Counted from the first letter of the stretch, positions 10,546 to 23,752 are shown. The stretch: DNA of 64,000 nucleotides from Kingdonia uniflora (GCA_014058105.1 JACGCM010000560.1:3100001-3164000), one strand, 5' to 3'. Program-made: numbers and translations. Notes: a model not told the origin generated them from the letters alone.

Positions 10546-13450
10546 TGTAGATACTTATATGAGGGAACAAAATTTAGGTATGTCAACAAATAGTAGAAGT
10601 GGGGAAAACATAAAAAAATGATCGGATTAAAAATGAGTTGGGATTAGTTTAAGTGGGGAATAAAAAGGTAAACTGGGGATGGATTTATTTTGATTCAAAT
10701 AAAAAAAATTGTGGATGATTATGGGTGTGGATTCTGGAGATATTGGGCAACATATCTTCTTCAAGTTTCTTCTACTGTGTTGGTCAATGCTCTATGCCAG
10801 TAATGTCTTTATTATAGAAGAAAGCAAGATCTGCCCATGGATGGATAAAATTGTACATATCCCATGAGTAAAATTAGGCATGAGTTTTCTTTTCTTATGA
10901 TCTTTGATTTTTGTATGTGGTTTAAATTATCCCAAACTTTCTTTTTAGTCTGGCGTTTGGTTTGTATCTAATCAAGTCTTTTATCTCAATTAGTTGAGAA
11001 GAACAATAATTTCTTAAAGTTTTTTGTGAATATGAGTGGAAAGGATTAAAGGATTTAAAGTAATGTTTTCAGCGATGTAAAGTTTAATATGAAAAGGGTA
11101 AGATACATCGGTTGTTGTTACTTCAAAAGACTATCATAATTAGGATTATAGATTCAAAATCACATTATGCAAATCAAAACATGTTAAGTAGACAAAAATT
11201 GTTTTCATTGACTTTGTTCATGAGATCTATTAGGACTACATCTTCGAAAGGAATTTTAGTTCACCATTTCTCAAAATCTCTTGGTAATTGTAGGTTAATT
11301 TAGTGCATCCTTTGTCTACAAAAATCATTGCATATGTTGGGAACCAATTAAATCAAGGTTTAGGATTCTAAAGAGTTTTTCATATCTTCAAGCCTTTTCT
11401 GGTGGGGGGATATCTTAAGGGTTCATTCCAACTTTGAAGTACATATAAATAGAAAAAAAAAATTGAGTTTTATCTCTTTGTGTGCTGCCACGCTGGATTT
11501 TTTTATTCTCTTAAAGCACACCACATAACATTCAAGAGAGGTTTCTATAGATTGGTTTCTCTATGCTTTTCTCTATGTTTGTGACTCTTCTTCAAGTAGT
11601 TCGATATGTCAAACTGCAAGTGGTTCCTCAACAGAGTAAAATTAAAGTTTAAGTACAACTCTTCATTAATATTTTTAATCAGTCTCTAGGCTAGAATCTG
11701 TACAGGACATTACATCTACATCGTCAGTCTAAACGTGTCATGCTCTAAGATTTAGGTACCCTTCCATTTTGCAAGTTGCATATATTTTTACTACTTGAGC
11801 ATGTTTGCAATTCTTTTTTTCTTTACTTTTTTGGAACTTCAAATAGCATAGATGCGCAACTATCTAATTTTGTGTATACACATTATCTTTTTACTCTTTC
11901 ATTACTTTCCAACTAATTCAAATCTTTGGAATCATGTGTTTGCAGGTAAAAAATTGGCAAGAAAGTATTCGCCATTGATGAGATTTCAAATAATTAGTCT
12001 ATCCTAGGAGTTATGTCAGTGCACATGCATGAGAAAAAACACTTTTATGCACACTATCAAGCCTCACCTGATAAAACCTTACCAAGGGAGCTGATCTATA
12101 AAATAGTTATCTGCCAAGGAACCACTGTGAGGTCTACTATGGTGGTTTTTTGAAGTTGGAAGATTTACCGTTAGAGAGAAAGCCAACTGTTGTTTACATT
12201 GAAATGGATGGTGATCGATTTCATTACAAGGTGTTCTTTGTTGGACAATAAGGGAGAGATCAAGAGAAATTGAGTGACTACTTTTGATTTTTTCCCCCTT
12301 AGTATTATCTTTTAACAAGACAACCAAATCTTTTGTTACAAACCAGTCTTAGAGCACCTTTTAATGTTGTTGTTTAGCATCATTATAAATAGTGAATAGT
12401 AAATAATGAGATCTCATTTAAATTACAGCTTTCGTATGTCTTCGCATGTTAGGGGCCAATATCAGTAAGGTACGTAGACCAAGTGTTGGTACCATAACAA
12501 CAGATCTTGGGCGCGTCTAAGTCAGTTTCCTTTTGTAAATATAATAGGGGATTATTTCATCATACTAATTTAAATTCTCTTAAAGCATTAGAAGTGGAAT
12601 ACAATGCATTATTCATATCACGAGGGTAAAAACTATATAAAGGAAAACAAGATTTAAACATATATATATAGATGCAAAAACACATAAAAGGTGCTTATTT
12701 TATATGCATGACCATTGTTTGATTATAGATTTTACACATTCAGAGATGGGGGATAAGCGGACCAAACATAGTAAAGGGGAAATGGTAGAAAATGAGGGAG
12801 GGAGCAAGTTTTTGGAGAACCGAAGAAGTTGAGTAGATATTGCTCTCTTTTTCTCTCTTTCTTAACTTGCCAAACTCATATTAAGACAAAAACTTGTGGG
12901 GAGTGGTACTCTCAAGTCTCATGATCTCAGGAGTGGAAGGAACTTTGACAAACTCTCCTCGATCGAAGTACAAAACCTGCTCTCTTAATTTCAACGTATC
13001 TTGGTTTAGATTTCAAGTGTTGCTAATATGACTAAAGGCTATCATTTTAAACCATCAAGTCTAATGGAACAACATTTCCTAATTTTGTAATAAAGTGTTA
13101 GTTTAACTTCGATGAACTAATAACAACAATGAACCTATTACAGAATGCAATTGTATAAATTCGATTATCTATGTTGCTTAGATCTAATATGCATTTCTTA
13201 TGGTTAATAGATTCCATTGAACATATTGCAGTTGCAGGAAATTGAATATGTACTATATCTGAAACTAATGATACTTTTTACACACTTTGTAATATGTTCA
13301 AGGCACATCTTTGACTATTCTAGGCCCAAGTGCACAGAATGAGCCATTCAATGCTAATGAAAAATGTGAACCAAATAATACAATAATAAAAGTATAAAGA
13401 GTAGTCCAGAAAGCATGCATAGTATAGAACAAAATATGCTACAACAAAAA
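10546..13450. other. non-coding stretch, probable Helitron interior
   Basis: There is no recognisable gene. It is AT-rich, with a short protein-like stretch near 12145-12240 (KLEDLPLERKPTVVYIEMDG in the + direction) that could be a captured exon fragment but is not recognised. The stretch leads into a Helitron 3' terminus at 13510, so some of it is probably Helitron body. The matching 5' end was not found. Confidence 0.35.
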
Positions 13451-13510
13451 AGATATAGCGCCGAAGGCGCGTCGACGTATTCACCGTGACTTGGTCACGG
13501 GTAGTACTAG
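13451..13510 (+). mobile_element. Helitron 3' terminus
   Basis: The family motif TAGCGCCGAAGGCGCGTCG is followed by a hairpin CCGTGAC-TTG-GTCACGG (13484-13500), then GTAGTACTAG ending at 13510, next to T. A short stem, a roughly 10-nt spacer and terminal CTAG (CTRR) are the defining 3' features of Helitrons, which insert between A and T. Two further ends of the same family lie at 40140 and 43882. The 5' end of this copy is not located. Confidence 0.82.
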
Positions 13511-13887
13511 TTTATTATAACGGGGTGGTGTTTTTACCATTTTGGACAAGTCTGCCTTATGTCTAGAGACAAAGAGGGGTTGCGATGCGCTGTGGGCCTC
13601 GAAATTGACAAATGAAGGGGTTCTTTTGAAAATTCAAATTTTAAGGCTATAAACTAAAGATCCCTATCCCGACACAAAAATTAAGTTCTCCACCCCCGAC
13701 AATTTGCTTCTTCAAAACAAAAAGAAAAAAATAAAAAAAAATCTTAGAACAAAATTTAGCGCTCTCTCTGCGATTTCTCTTAATCTCCTGCGATTTTATT
13801 CAGGGGTTTGGATCTCAAGCTCATGATCGATGATTTAAGCCATTAGGGTTTGATGTGGGGGAAAAGCTTGAAACTGTTCATTCTTAA

Positions 13888-13989
13888 AATTATGATTTGG
13901 GGACTGTAAGCAATGATGTCGAGAAGGTAGATGAAGATTGGGATTCAATGATTGAGTATGATGAGAAAATATCTGAGATGGAGTTTGAG
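13888..13989 (+). pseudogene. isolated exon-like fragment, acidic
   Basis: An open stretch reads NYDLGTVSNDVEKVDEDWDS and continues to ISEMEFE, ending at a good donor (GAG|GTGAGT). Acidic segments ending MEFES are common at the start of FAR1-related (MULE-derived) proteins, so this could be a captured FAR1-like exon, but the match is short. An in-frame stop lies just upstream. It is followed by intron-like sequence up to the Tat insertion. Confidence 0.25.
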
Positions 13990-14382
13990 GTGAGTTTCAG
14001 TTTTTTTTGGTTTAATTGATTTGTTATTTTCATAATTTTGGTAGTTGATAATTTTTTGTGTAACATTTGCAACATCTTCTTTATGACCCTCCTGACTTCA
14101 GAGGTAACTTCATCACTCTTTTCGATTATCTAATTTAAAGGTAACTTAATTGCAGAACTCTTTATGGATTCTTTTCAATTGGCTTAACTCTATGTCTTCA
14201 CGAAAAATAAGCAATGGAATTTCTCCTCTTTTTACTCACTTGCGTGTTCGTGTTTTCATTTTGTTATCAGTTCTATCCAAATTGTTTTTCTTAAAATGGG
14301 TTGTTTATAAATGATTTTTAGTATTGTCTATTCCATCAGGTATACTCAGCGACGAGAATATGGAGATTACAATGATGGGTAT

Positions 14383-14971
14383 TGTAGAGACTTATCCCTC
14401 GAGCTATGGACACTCGACCTCATCTATACCTCGAGCTCTAGAAGACTCGATCTTATCCAGTACCAGACTCACGCATAAACAAACACGTTAACAGTGACAA
14501 ATCGACCACGAACTCAAGCAGAACGTGGATCGTCCACAAAAGATGTAAACATAACAAGTCAACATACACCTGTCTCCCACGAGCTAGCAGTTATACACTC
14601 AACTGCCCATGACTCCTACTTTCAGAAGAACGTGCTCAAGCACAATGTCAAGCTGAGAGCAGGGTCTATAAAAGGGCAGAGCTCCTAAGGAAAAGAGGTG
14701 GTCGACAGACAATTCTATACATACAATTATATGATCTCTAGCTATTTTTTCTTTGATTAACTCTTGTAATCAGATTCTCTCACTATTTCCAGCAATAATA
14801 CTAGTTTCACAAAATCCTCTACTCGAGGTCGTGGGTTTTACCTTTTTACAGGTTTTCTACGCTAAATCCCCTGGGCTAAGTGTTATCTTTTATTTAATTC
14901 TTGGCATAGTAGTTTTTAGTGTAAGGATCGATTTCAATCTAGTTCGAGCCTTACGAAATCTGGTCCCTACA
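14383..14971 (+). repeat. 5' LTR of Tat element
   Basis: The 589-bp LTR starts TGTAGAGACTTATCCCTC and ends GGTCCCTACA. It aligns along its length with 28213-28753; the 3' copy lacks a block near the CGACCACGAACTC region. A TATA box (TATAAAA, 14667-14673) marks the likely promoter, followed by the presumed transcribed R-U5 part. Confidence 0.93.
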
Positions 14972-14992
14972 TTTGGCGCCGTCTGTGGGAAC
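14972..14992 (+). other. primer-binding region of Tat element
   Basis: TTTGGCGCCGTCTGTGGGAA directly follows the LTR. The TGGCGCCG start is typical of primer sites in plant Tat/Athila elements. The exact priming tRNA was not determined. Confidence 0.7.
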
Positions 14993-15055
14993 ACACGATT
15001 TTTCTACGCACTTGAGGACCACGATTGATACTCATCAGTTGAGTAGTATTCAATT

Positions 15056-16730
15056 ATGGTTCAAACACGTCAATCTTCGGGAGCTCAGCCTGAAAGTTTG
15101 AGGGAACCTGATCGGGTTGCCGAGCTTCGGGAGAGCTTAATTGCCAAAGCCGAGAAATAGAGTCAGCTCAAGTGTCAGCTATTAGAAGATCGAGAACTCC
15201 GCTAGAAGGAGCCAGAACGAGAGCGTGATGCTCGAGTTCTGGAGACAAAGAAGCAAGAAGCTCAGATGTTAGCTTTTCAAACAGCTCTGAAATCATTACA
15301 GAGCAGCCAACCACACCAGCCCTGAGAGAGCGCGAAACAGTACCAACAATCTCAAAGGTTTTTGTTCACGAGAGGTTAGGGCTACATGAGGTACATAGTA
15401 CAGACATTTCCAGGATTCATTGTGAGGATCCACAAGCACCGATAGTCTCAATTCATTTGGGACAGGAGGCGCAAACATATATTAATAGAGATCGCTGGCC
15501 TTCCAAGCAGCCCGAGGAAGTCTTGCGACCTCCTTGCCGATCCCCACTTCCTGAACATATGAGCGAGGAAACATGTGACCACGTTCCCAGACTCATATGT
15601 CAAGCAGTTCTGACAGTTCCAGCACTTCCGGTAGTTCCAACAGCCACTATCCCTCAGCATTATATTTCTTAGGAACTCATGGACCAGCATATCAGAGAGA
15701 TCATCGAAGCAACGGCTTTAGACGCGAAGGATGACTCGTACAAATTACAAGGTAGTCCAATTGCAAAATAATTATTTGATATGAATGTCCCAACAGGTTT
15801 TCATACACCCAAGATCATCAAATATAAAGGAATCGATCCTGGCCAACACGTTCAACAATTCCGCGACACATTGGGTTTGTATTCTAATCTGAATCGCATC
15901 CTTTGCCGGCTCTTCACCACCAGTCTCCAGGACGAACCTTTCCGTTAGTTCCACTCTTTACCAGAAGATTCGATTCATACCTTCGAGCAGTTATAGAAAA
16001 TCTTCAACAAGGCTTATTCCCACAACAAAGACAAAAAAAATAACTTATATTCTCTTATAAGTCTCAAACAAGCACAAGGGGAGAAGCTCGAGGAGTTCTC
16101 CAAGAAGTTTCTCGAACTGGCTCGGAAGGTCGACAATCTAGATTAGAAGACAGTCGTGTCCACATTCACAAATACTCTACAGTTCAATTGTAAAGCTAAA
16201 GAGTATCTCTTCTTAAAGAAGCCCAAGACTCTCGAAGATATGATCGAGAAAGTCAACAATTATATCGATCTGGAGCGGATGATGCCCGAACCAAATAAAC
16301 CTGTAAAAGCAGTCCACAATACCAAGGTTCCTTCTACAGATTCCAGCAACAACCGCAGCTTGAGCGATCTAGGCGATCCTAAACGAGCAAAGACAGACCC
16401 AGAAAGAGACAACAATCAGAGGTTGCAGAAACCATCCAGGACAGTCATACCAAAGTTAATGCCAAGCTTTCCGTGATCTATCCTATTCTCCAGAAAGATA
16501 AATGTTTTCGTCCAGCTCCACATCTTGATCCAATAGAAAGTTGACCTTATTGCGAATATCACAAGATTAAGCACCACAGCACTGACAATTGTTATGGTTT
16601 GAAAAAGCTCCTGGATATTATTTTTAAGGAAGGGAGGATGCTCGAATACATCATCGATCTTTCCAGCTATAAAGATGGGAGTTATCTAAATCAAGATGAT
16701 GTGTCTCAAGCAATAAAGCAAGCAGAGGAG
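15056..16730 (+). pseudogene. gag: Tat gag, multiply interrupted
   Basis: Gag forms the virus-like particle. The ATG at 15056 (MVQTRQSSGAQPESLREPDR) is followed by a TAG at 15158 and further stops. The retrotransposon-gag core is readable from GFHTPKIIKYKG (about 15796) through DTLGLYSNL, LYSLISLKQ and EEFSKKFLELARKVDNL to NYIDLERMM. Near 16550 a Cys/His cluster, YCEYHKIKHHSTDNC, followed by LLDIIFKEGRMLEYI, is the Tat-type nucleocapsid motif. In-frame stops include TAA 15769-15771 and TAG 15994-15996, both also present in the second Tat copy. No intact protein is possible without recoding. Confidence 0.85.
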
Positions 16731-16760
16731 AAGCATTTATATCATCTCTAATGCAGTAAT

Positions 16761-17210
16761 ATGATCGAGATCAGTCACCTCTCAAATTCCAACAGAGTCA
16801 AGCAGAGGAAGTTGGGCAAGTGCTATGACCTTGTCGTCCATGACAAGGAAGCCAAGCTCCTCCCAGAGTTAAGCAGTTGTCGAAAGGGAATCTCCTTCGA
16901 AGACGGTGACATAGGACATGTGAAGTATCCTCATCATGACGCACTAGTGATTATGCTCAAAATGAGGAACTTCGTAATGCACACCATGATGGTGGACGCA
17001 GGAAGTGGGGTTGAGGTCCTTTTCCAGAGCACGATTGACCAGATGGGACTCTCAGATCAGGTCGCTCAAAGTGAGACTGACATCAGTAGATTTAATGGGT
17101 CTAAAGAAGAACAAGTTGGGAAGATCACTCACCCGATCACAGCAGGGCCTACCACTATCGATGTTATTTTTTACATCATCAACGCCAATCAAGGTATTTG
17201 GGGATACTAG
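16761..17210 (+). pseudogene. pro: Tat aspartic protease region
   Basis: An open frame carries ISFEDGD, HDALVI and MMVDAGSGVEVLF. The last is the aspartic protease active-site region (D-A-G-S), followed by the expected DQMGL and FNGS segments. The protease processes Gag-Pol. The active-site Asp is retained, unlike in the second Tat copy. A frame break follows at 17210, before the reverse-transcriptase frame. Confidence 0.8.
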
Positions 17211-17405
17211 GACGCTGTTGGCTGCACAATATGGAGGCCATCCTGTCTATGTTCTACCAAACACTTCGTTTCAAGCATAACAACGATATTTATGAAATCA
17301 AAGGAAGTCAAAAACTCTCTCGAGCTTGCGAGAATGCAGTCTCACCAGTTCTCGACCTTTTAAAATAGATTACTGCATAACAATCACAAAAGGCTGATCA
17401 CCTCG

Positions 17406-18960
17406 ATGGTCAGTCTTCTCCAGGTAGATAGAGTTAACCGAGGTACTTATATTGGTACAAAATTAATTCAAACAGAGAAAGAAGTTCTTATTTCTTTCCT
17501 CCAATCCAACAAAGACGTTTTCGCACAGAACTTCCAAGAAATGTCAGGCGTGGACCCCTCAAAGTCTTGCCATATCTTAAATATCCGCGAAGGCACCGCA
17601 GCAGTTAAACAGAAGCAACGTAGGTTATCTCCAAGAGTTAGAGACGAGGTGAACAAGGAGAACGATAAACTTATCGAGGTTGGTTTCATTCGAGAAGCCA
17701 AGTACCCAGACTGGATTTCTAATATCGTTGCTGTTCCAAAGAAGAATGGGAAGGTTCGGGTCTACGTGGATTTTACAGATCTAAACAAACACACGCCAAA
17801 GGACAGCTTCCCTCTTCCGATCATTCATCAGATCCTCGACTCTACAGCAGGTCGCAAACTCTTGTCCCTGATGGACGTCGCTTCGGGGTACAATCAGATT
17901 CCACTCTTGGAAGCAGATCAAGAAAAGACTATGTTTATTATAGAAAGAGGTCTCTACTGTTACAAGGTCATGCCATTCGACCTTAAGAACGCTGGAGCCA
18001 CTTACCAAAGGCTGGTCACAAGTATGTTCAAAGAACACTTGGGAGAAACAGTCAAAGTCTATATTGACGACATGCTTTGCAAGAGCCTAAAGAAAGAAGA
18101 TCACATCTCTTACCTCTCTATAGTATTCAGTATATTACGATCCTACAGAAGGAAGCTTAATCCCGAAAAATGTCAATTTGGCGTTCACTCAGGCAAGTTC
18201 TTGGGTCATCTTATCAGCAAGAAAGGGATAGAAGCAGATCCAGATCAAATTCGAGCTCTTCTGGAGATGCCTTCACCATCAACAAAGAAGGATGTACAAA
18301 AGCTCGCAGGAAAGATTGCAGCAATCAACAGATTCATATCCAAATCCTCAGACCGATCCAGATGGTTATTTATGTTACTCAGAGGTTCTACTCAATGAGG
18401 CAAAGGTTCAAAAAACGAAGATATCAACTGGACACCAGAATGCGAAGCAACTTTTTAGGAACTCAAAACTTACCTAGGGAGGGCTCCAATCATGAGCATT
18501 CCGATAGGCAATGAGGAACTGATTATTTACCTTGCAGTTACAGATACATCTCTTAGCTCAGTTTTCCTTCGGCTCGAAGGAAAAATTGAGAAACTGATCT
18601 TCTTCATCAGCAAGACACTTACTCCAGCGGAAACGAGGTACTCTTAAATTGAAAGATTACTTTTAACTCTCGTTTACACCGCACAAAAACTTAAACACTA
18701 TTTTTAAGCATATCCTGTCAAAGTCATGACGAACTACCCACTTCGGGAAGTATTGTCTAAGAAAGAGAAATCCAGAAGAGTACAACAGTGGTCCGTCAGT
18801 TTGGGGGAGCACGAAATCAAATTCGAGCAACGAATTTCCGAAAAGGGTCAAGCAGTCACTGATCTTCTAGCAGACGACTTTCCAGTTTCAGATCCTGACT
18901 GGGAAGAACATGATCCAGATCTCGCCGAGGATGCAGTAGATGAGATTCCAACCTTAAAAT
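17406..18960 (+). pseudogene. pol: Tat reverse transcriptase and first RNase H
   Basis: The reverse transcriptase is open from 17406 to 18398. It contains VPKKNGKVRVYVDFTDLN, LLSLMDVASGYNQI, GLYCYKVMPF and the catalytic YIDDML, then KFLGHLISKKGIEADPDQI. It copies genomic RNA into cDNA. RNase H follows in broken frames: a stop within ATF-stop-ELK where the second copy has ATF-Q-like sequence, then IIYLAVTDTSLSSVF, KTLTPAETRY and YPVKVMTNYPL. The catalytic reverse-transcriptase residues are intact but the polyprotein is broken. Confidence 0.88.
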
Positions 18961-19440
18961 CTTTTGATGATCGAGCATTATGGATATCTCAAAAAGGGTG
19001 GAGGCTCCTCACCTATGGTTCAGCAGGACCCACAGGGTCGGGAATTGGGATCGTTCTCATTACACCTTCCAACGACAGAATCGAGAAATCCATCCATCTC
19101 GACTTCGAAGCCTCGAACAATGTTACATAATACGAGACACTCATTCACGGTCTGGAGATGGCTCTCGAACTCGGAATCACAGAAATCTCAGCCTACACAG
19201 ACTCTCTTTTAATCGTTCATCACTACTTAGAACATTAGAAGAAGAACGGAATCATGGTCGATTATACTGCTCTGGTTGTAGAAAAACTAAACAAATTTCA
19301 CAAAGTTACGCTCGAATACCTCCCTCGAGGAAAGAATCGCCACGCTGACTCCTTGGCTTACTTAGCCGGAGTATTCGGTGCAGAATCAAGACACCTTCAA
19401 ATCGAAGTCATTTCTAGCCCTAGTATTAATCGTACTACAG
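18961..19440 (+). pseudogene. second (Tat-type) RNase H domain
   Basis: After the first RNase H comes SFDDRALWI, then LLTYGSAGPTGSGIGIVLI, a broken YETLIHGLEMALELGI, SAYTDSLLIVHH and YLPRGKNRHADSLAYLA. This is the additional RNase H module that defines the Tat branch. The first catalytic Asp (usual DGS) reads YGS here, and stops interrupt it, so it is probably inactive. Confidence 0.78.
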
Positions 19441-19579
19441 TATATGCGATTAACACTGGGGGCGATGAGATGGTGGAAGATGATTGGAGAAAACCTTTCG
19501 TTACTTATCTCGGTCAGGATAACTCATGCAACGGGCCACTACCAGATGATCCACAGCAGCATAGACACATAATCGAGAA

Positions 19580-20737
19580 TTTAAAGCGTTACACAGTCCA
19601 ACAAAATGGCGATCTCTACAAACGCTCAGTCACTGGTCCATACCTCAAGTGCCTATCTAAGGAACTTGCCGACAACATGCTTCGAGATCTACATGAAGGA
19701 ATCTGCGGATCCCATACCGCAGGACGAGCCCTTGCTAATAGAGCTATTACCCAAGGAGTATTCTGGCCAGGGATGCGGAAGCAAGCTAAAGAATACTAAA
19801 GGAAATGCGATGCATGTCAGCGTCATGTAAATCAAATTTGATCCCCTGCCCTCGAACTCCATGCCAGTAAGGTGTACTGGCCGTTCAAACGATGGGCACT
19901 CGATCTAGTTGGTGAATTCCCCAATACACTAGGTAATAGGAAATTTCTCCTTGTTGCCACGGATTACTTCACTAAATGGGTCGAAGCAATTCCTCTATGC
20001 AGAACTCGAGAAGAAGATGCCATTTCTTTCATTTAGCAGTATATCATCACAAGATTTGGTTGTCCACATTTGATCCGTATCGATAACGGTTCTCAGTTCG
20101 TTGGAGCAAAGGTCGTAGCATTTCTCAACAAACACAACATAATCCATTCCCCATCAAAGCCATACTACCCCCAGGGAACCGAACAAGCGGAGATCACAAA
20201 CATGGTCATTGTGGATGGTCTCAAAAGTGCCTTATGTTATAAAAGAAGGGCAACTGGATACGTGAATTACCTCACGTCTTATGGGATTATCGAACTACGC
20301 CCCGGAAGTCAACACAGTGCTCTCCTTTTCTGCTTGCCTATGAAACTGAAGCAGTCATCCCAACGAAGTACCACCATCCTGTGAGAGACCACGAGCTCAC
20401 AAACGAAGAAAATGAGTTCGAATTGGCTTGTAACCTCAATTGGATCGATGAGACACCAGATCGAGCTATCAAAAATCTTGGTCGATATCATCAAACACTG
20501 ACAAATTCGTACAATAAACGAGTTCGCACTCGGGAGTTCGCTATCAACGACTAGGTCCTTCGAGAAATCCCAGATAACAGAAAAGATCCATATTCTGGGA
20601 AACTAGTAGAAAACTGGGAAGGTCCTTTCATGGTCATAGGTCGAACTGGTCTGGGTTCATACTATCTAATGACGAAAGCTGGTGATAAAATTCGAAATCC
20701 ATGGAATACAAGAAAATTAAAGTTATATCGACGCTGA
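19580..20737 (+). pseudogene. int: Tat integrase
   Basis: Integrase inserts cDNA into the host genome. A degenerate zinc-binding segment is visible (HEGICGSHTAGRAL, then CDACQRHVNQ). The core has the first Asp in ALDLVGEF, the second in IDNGSQF, and Glu in GTEQAEITN. A C-terminal WEGPFMVIGRTGLGSYYL region ends near 20737 with RKLKLYRR. In-frame stops occur near 19798 and 20036, and the frame shifts after 20280. No chromodomain is seen, as expected for Tat. Confidence 0.85.
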
Positions 20738-20924
20738 ACAGCTCATCCGTCACTCAGCAACGTTCAATCCACCTCGAGATTTCACCTCCAATGTATGTAC
20801 AAACTCTTTTCAATCAATGAAATCTCTTTTTTATCGCAAGAATCCCTGCTATACAGTTCCACTTTATCTCCAACCAAGGGTAAAAGCACAGTTTATCCTT
20901 GCTCGATCCCTAAAGGTAAACCAC

Positions 20925-21700
20925 ATCCAACATTGGTAATGACATAGATAATACTAGCCTAACTCCTGAGGATACTCATACATCCAAAGGCGGGAGCCAT
21001 AACGAACCTCTTAGCCTAAAGATAACAAGCCTAAAGCACGAGTGAGGAAAAAACTTGCTTGCTGCCGCTAAGCTCCAACATCAAACATTGGTAATGGAAT
21101 AGATAATACTAGCCTAACTCCTGAGGATACTCGTACATCCAAAGGCGGGGGTCATAACGAACCTCTTAACCTGAAGATAACAAGCCTAAAGTACGAGTGA
21201 GGAAGAAACTTGCTCGCTGCCGCTAAGCTCCAACATCCAACATTGGTAATGTCATAGATAATACAAGTCTAACTCCTGAGGATACTCATACATCCAAAGG
21301 CCAGGGCCATAACGAACCTCTTAGCCTAAAGATAACAAGCCTAAAGAACGAGTGAGGAAAAAACTTGCTCGCTGCCGCTAAGCTTCAACATCCAACATTG
21401 GTAATGACATAGATAATACTAGCCTAACTCTTGAGGATACTCATACATCCAAAGGCGGGGGCCATAACGAACCTCTTAGCCGGAAGATAACAAGCCTAAA
21501 TCACGAGTGAGGAAAAAACGTGCTCGCTGCCGCTAAGTTTCAATATCCAATATGGTATCAAGGCATAGATAATACTAGCCGAACCCTTGAGGAAACACAG
21601 ATCTGAGGCGGAGGGCATAAAGAACCTCTTAGCCTGCGGTGACCACCTAAAGTACGAACAAAGATATTACTAGCTCGCTACCACTAAGCCTCCCTAAAGT
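20925..21700. repeat. about five tandem copies of a ~155-bp unit
   Basis: Units beginning at about 20925, 21080, 21234, 21389 and 21543 each contain ACATTGGTAATG, TCCTGAGGATACTC, CATCCAAAGGC, CGAACCTCTTAGCC and CGCTGCCGCTAAGC. The last copy is the most diverged. It lies in the element's 3' untranslated region between integrase and the antisense genes. Tat-lineage 3' regions are known to contain such arrays, and some have seeded genomic satellites. Confidence 0.92.
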
Positions 21701-21916
21701 CCAAGGGTTGAAGCACAGATAATACTTACTTCTACACCCACGAACTTCTTCTAATTCAATGGGTCAAATCAGAGAATAACATCTACTGCAGGTATGGAAA
21801 TATTGTTTTCTCATATCAGCATTCCAAATTACAACGCTCCTCTCAAAGTCCTACATCGAGCATTGAAGCATCAATATCTGCTACATACAAAAGGTACTCG
21901 TTATCAGAATTCAAGT

Positions 21917-23303
21917 CTATTTCTTTTTAATTATGCTGGATTTTCTTGATAGGAGAGCAGTCAACCTTCCTCCCACAACAGGAGTAGGTGAGACTGCACT
22001 CAAGCTTCCCCCTATTTCAGTCCTGGATGCCATATATTCGAGAGCTTGTTCAGCAACAATTTCTCTCTCTCGAGCTATCTGTTCAACCGTCGTGGTTCCA
22101 ATACCATGATCCATGAACCCAATTGGATCTATACTCGAGATATCGAGTTTACATACACAAGTCCTTCCAGGGAAGCAATCTTGCATCAAATCTCTCTCAA
22201 CCTGCAAAAATTTTATTTCCTCGACAAAAAATGCAACCAATGCGCTTAATTGTCGTTGATGCAAAGCTTTACCATCACATTTTTCTTGTTCATAAACTAC
22301 TAGTTCCTTAAGGGCTTGGTGAGTAACAGTAGCGCGCTTGTTATCCTTCAAACGACAAGCTTTTGATCAGCCAGTTTAGTTGTTAATTGATCAATACGTT
22401 CACTCATCTGCCTTGTAAGATTTATCGACTTCTGCCGAGAGTTTGTGAGATCAATACGCATATTCTCCACTAACTCTTCTTTTCGACGAAGAAATTCCTT
22501 CATCTCTCGGCTCCCCTCACCAGAAGCAATTTCACCATCCCTTTTATCCATTCAAATTTAAGATCTTTCTGATACTTCATTTCACGTACACGTAATGCCC
22601 GCTCCGATTCGGAAATTTGAGCACATAGTTGATTAATTCTTTTATTCATCTCCTTATCACATTGCACAACCCTCCTCACGTTTCTGCAAGCACGGGCCAA
22701 CTCGTCCACCAAAATTTTGTTCTTGGCTTGAACCTCTGCTAAATCAGCCCTGCTCTGAGCCTCTCTCCCTTTTAAACGACGTAAATCAGCCTTCAAACGA
22801 TCTAACTTAGCAATCAAACTATCATGTATTTGTGCAGAGTTACACAATTCTCGATCTTTTCCCACTATACTACTGCTTAATTTTTCAAAATCAGCCTCAG
22901 ACACAGCCAAATTAGTTTGCGCAGTATCCAGGTCGATCCCTCTCTTTAATAACTGCTCGTTAAGAGCACGAAGGTTACATTTCATATAAGATATCTCTTC
23001 ATTTAGCGCTCTAATACGGTATTCGGCTAACTCAGCCTCGTACTGAGAATCTGACGCAACCTTTTCCTTCAACTCAGCAAGTTCACTGGTAAGTTGGTTC
23101 AAAGCCAAATCCCTGCTCAAAATTGTTACAGTCTTATCCTCGACTTGTCTCTTAGCTTCTTGGAGCTTTAAAGAAAGCTTCACATTATCATTCAATCGAT
23201 CTTCATACTTAGAGTTCAAAGCCTCATATTCTTCTGCATACTCAACATTATACAAAAGAGTCTGCTCTTCTTTCTCTCTAGCAACGTCTAGCTCCTTCTG
23301 CAT
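21917..23303 (-). pseudogene. antisense coiled-coil ORF in Tat element
   Basis: Read on the minus strand from 23303 the protein starts MQKELDVAREKEEQTLLYN and runs for about 460 residues across three frames, with shifts near 22550 and 22350, to a stop at 21917 after LLSRKSSIIKKK. It is rich in Glu, Leu, Lys and Arg with heptad-like spacing (for example ELAELKEKVASDSQYEAELA), predicting a long coiled coil, and has no recognised catalytic motif. It probably forms the 3' part of the antisense gene that begins upstream at 25646, or a second antisense gene. Confidence 0.65.
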
Positions 23304-23752
23304 AACAGTTAGCAGGGACTCACAACATCAGTACCTAATTGGGAAATAGATCGACAGAAGCATACTGGCCAGCTTGCAGTACAGACACCTGCAAGCTCGA
23401 GACAGCCAATGCCTCCTTGACCTACCGACCACAACAAGTTTTGGTCGCAAGACAGAGTGTACATACATAAACATCTTGAACTAGAATAAACTTACAAGGT
23501 ACATATCTCTTTTTCTATTAAATTCTTGTTTATCAAGTTATTAATTTATTTGAATTATCTAACCTACAATTCAGCAGAGGATTTTTTCTCCACTTCAAAC
23601 AGGCCCTCTAGGTCCACAACTTTGTGGCGCGAGATTTCTATCCCCTACAATATGGAGTTTCATAAGCAAAATGTTGTTGGCATCAAACAGCAGTAAAATA
23701 TTTTAAAGCTCGAGTTCATGTTTCACAACCAATGTTACATTACACGATCATC

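Noticed and set aside
17468..18038. Minus-strand frames opposite the Tat reverse transcriptase
   Set aside because: They are shadows of the sense RT frame and lack independent features.
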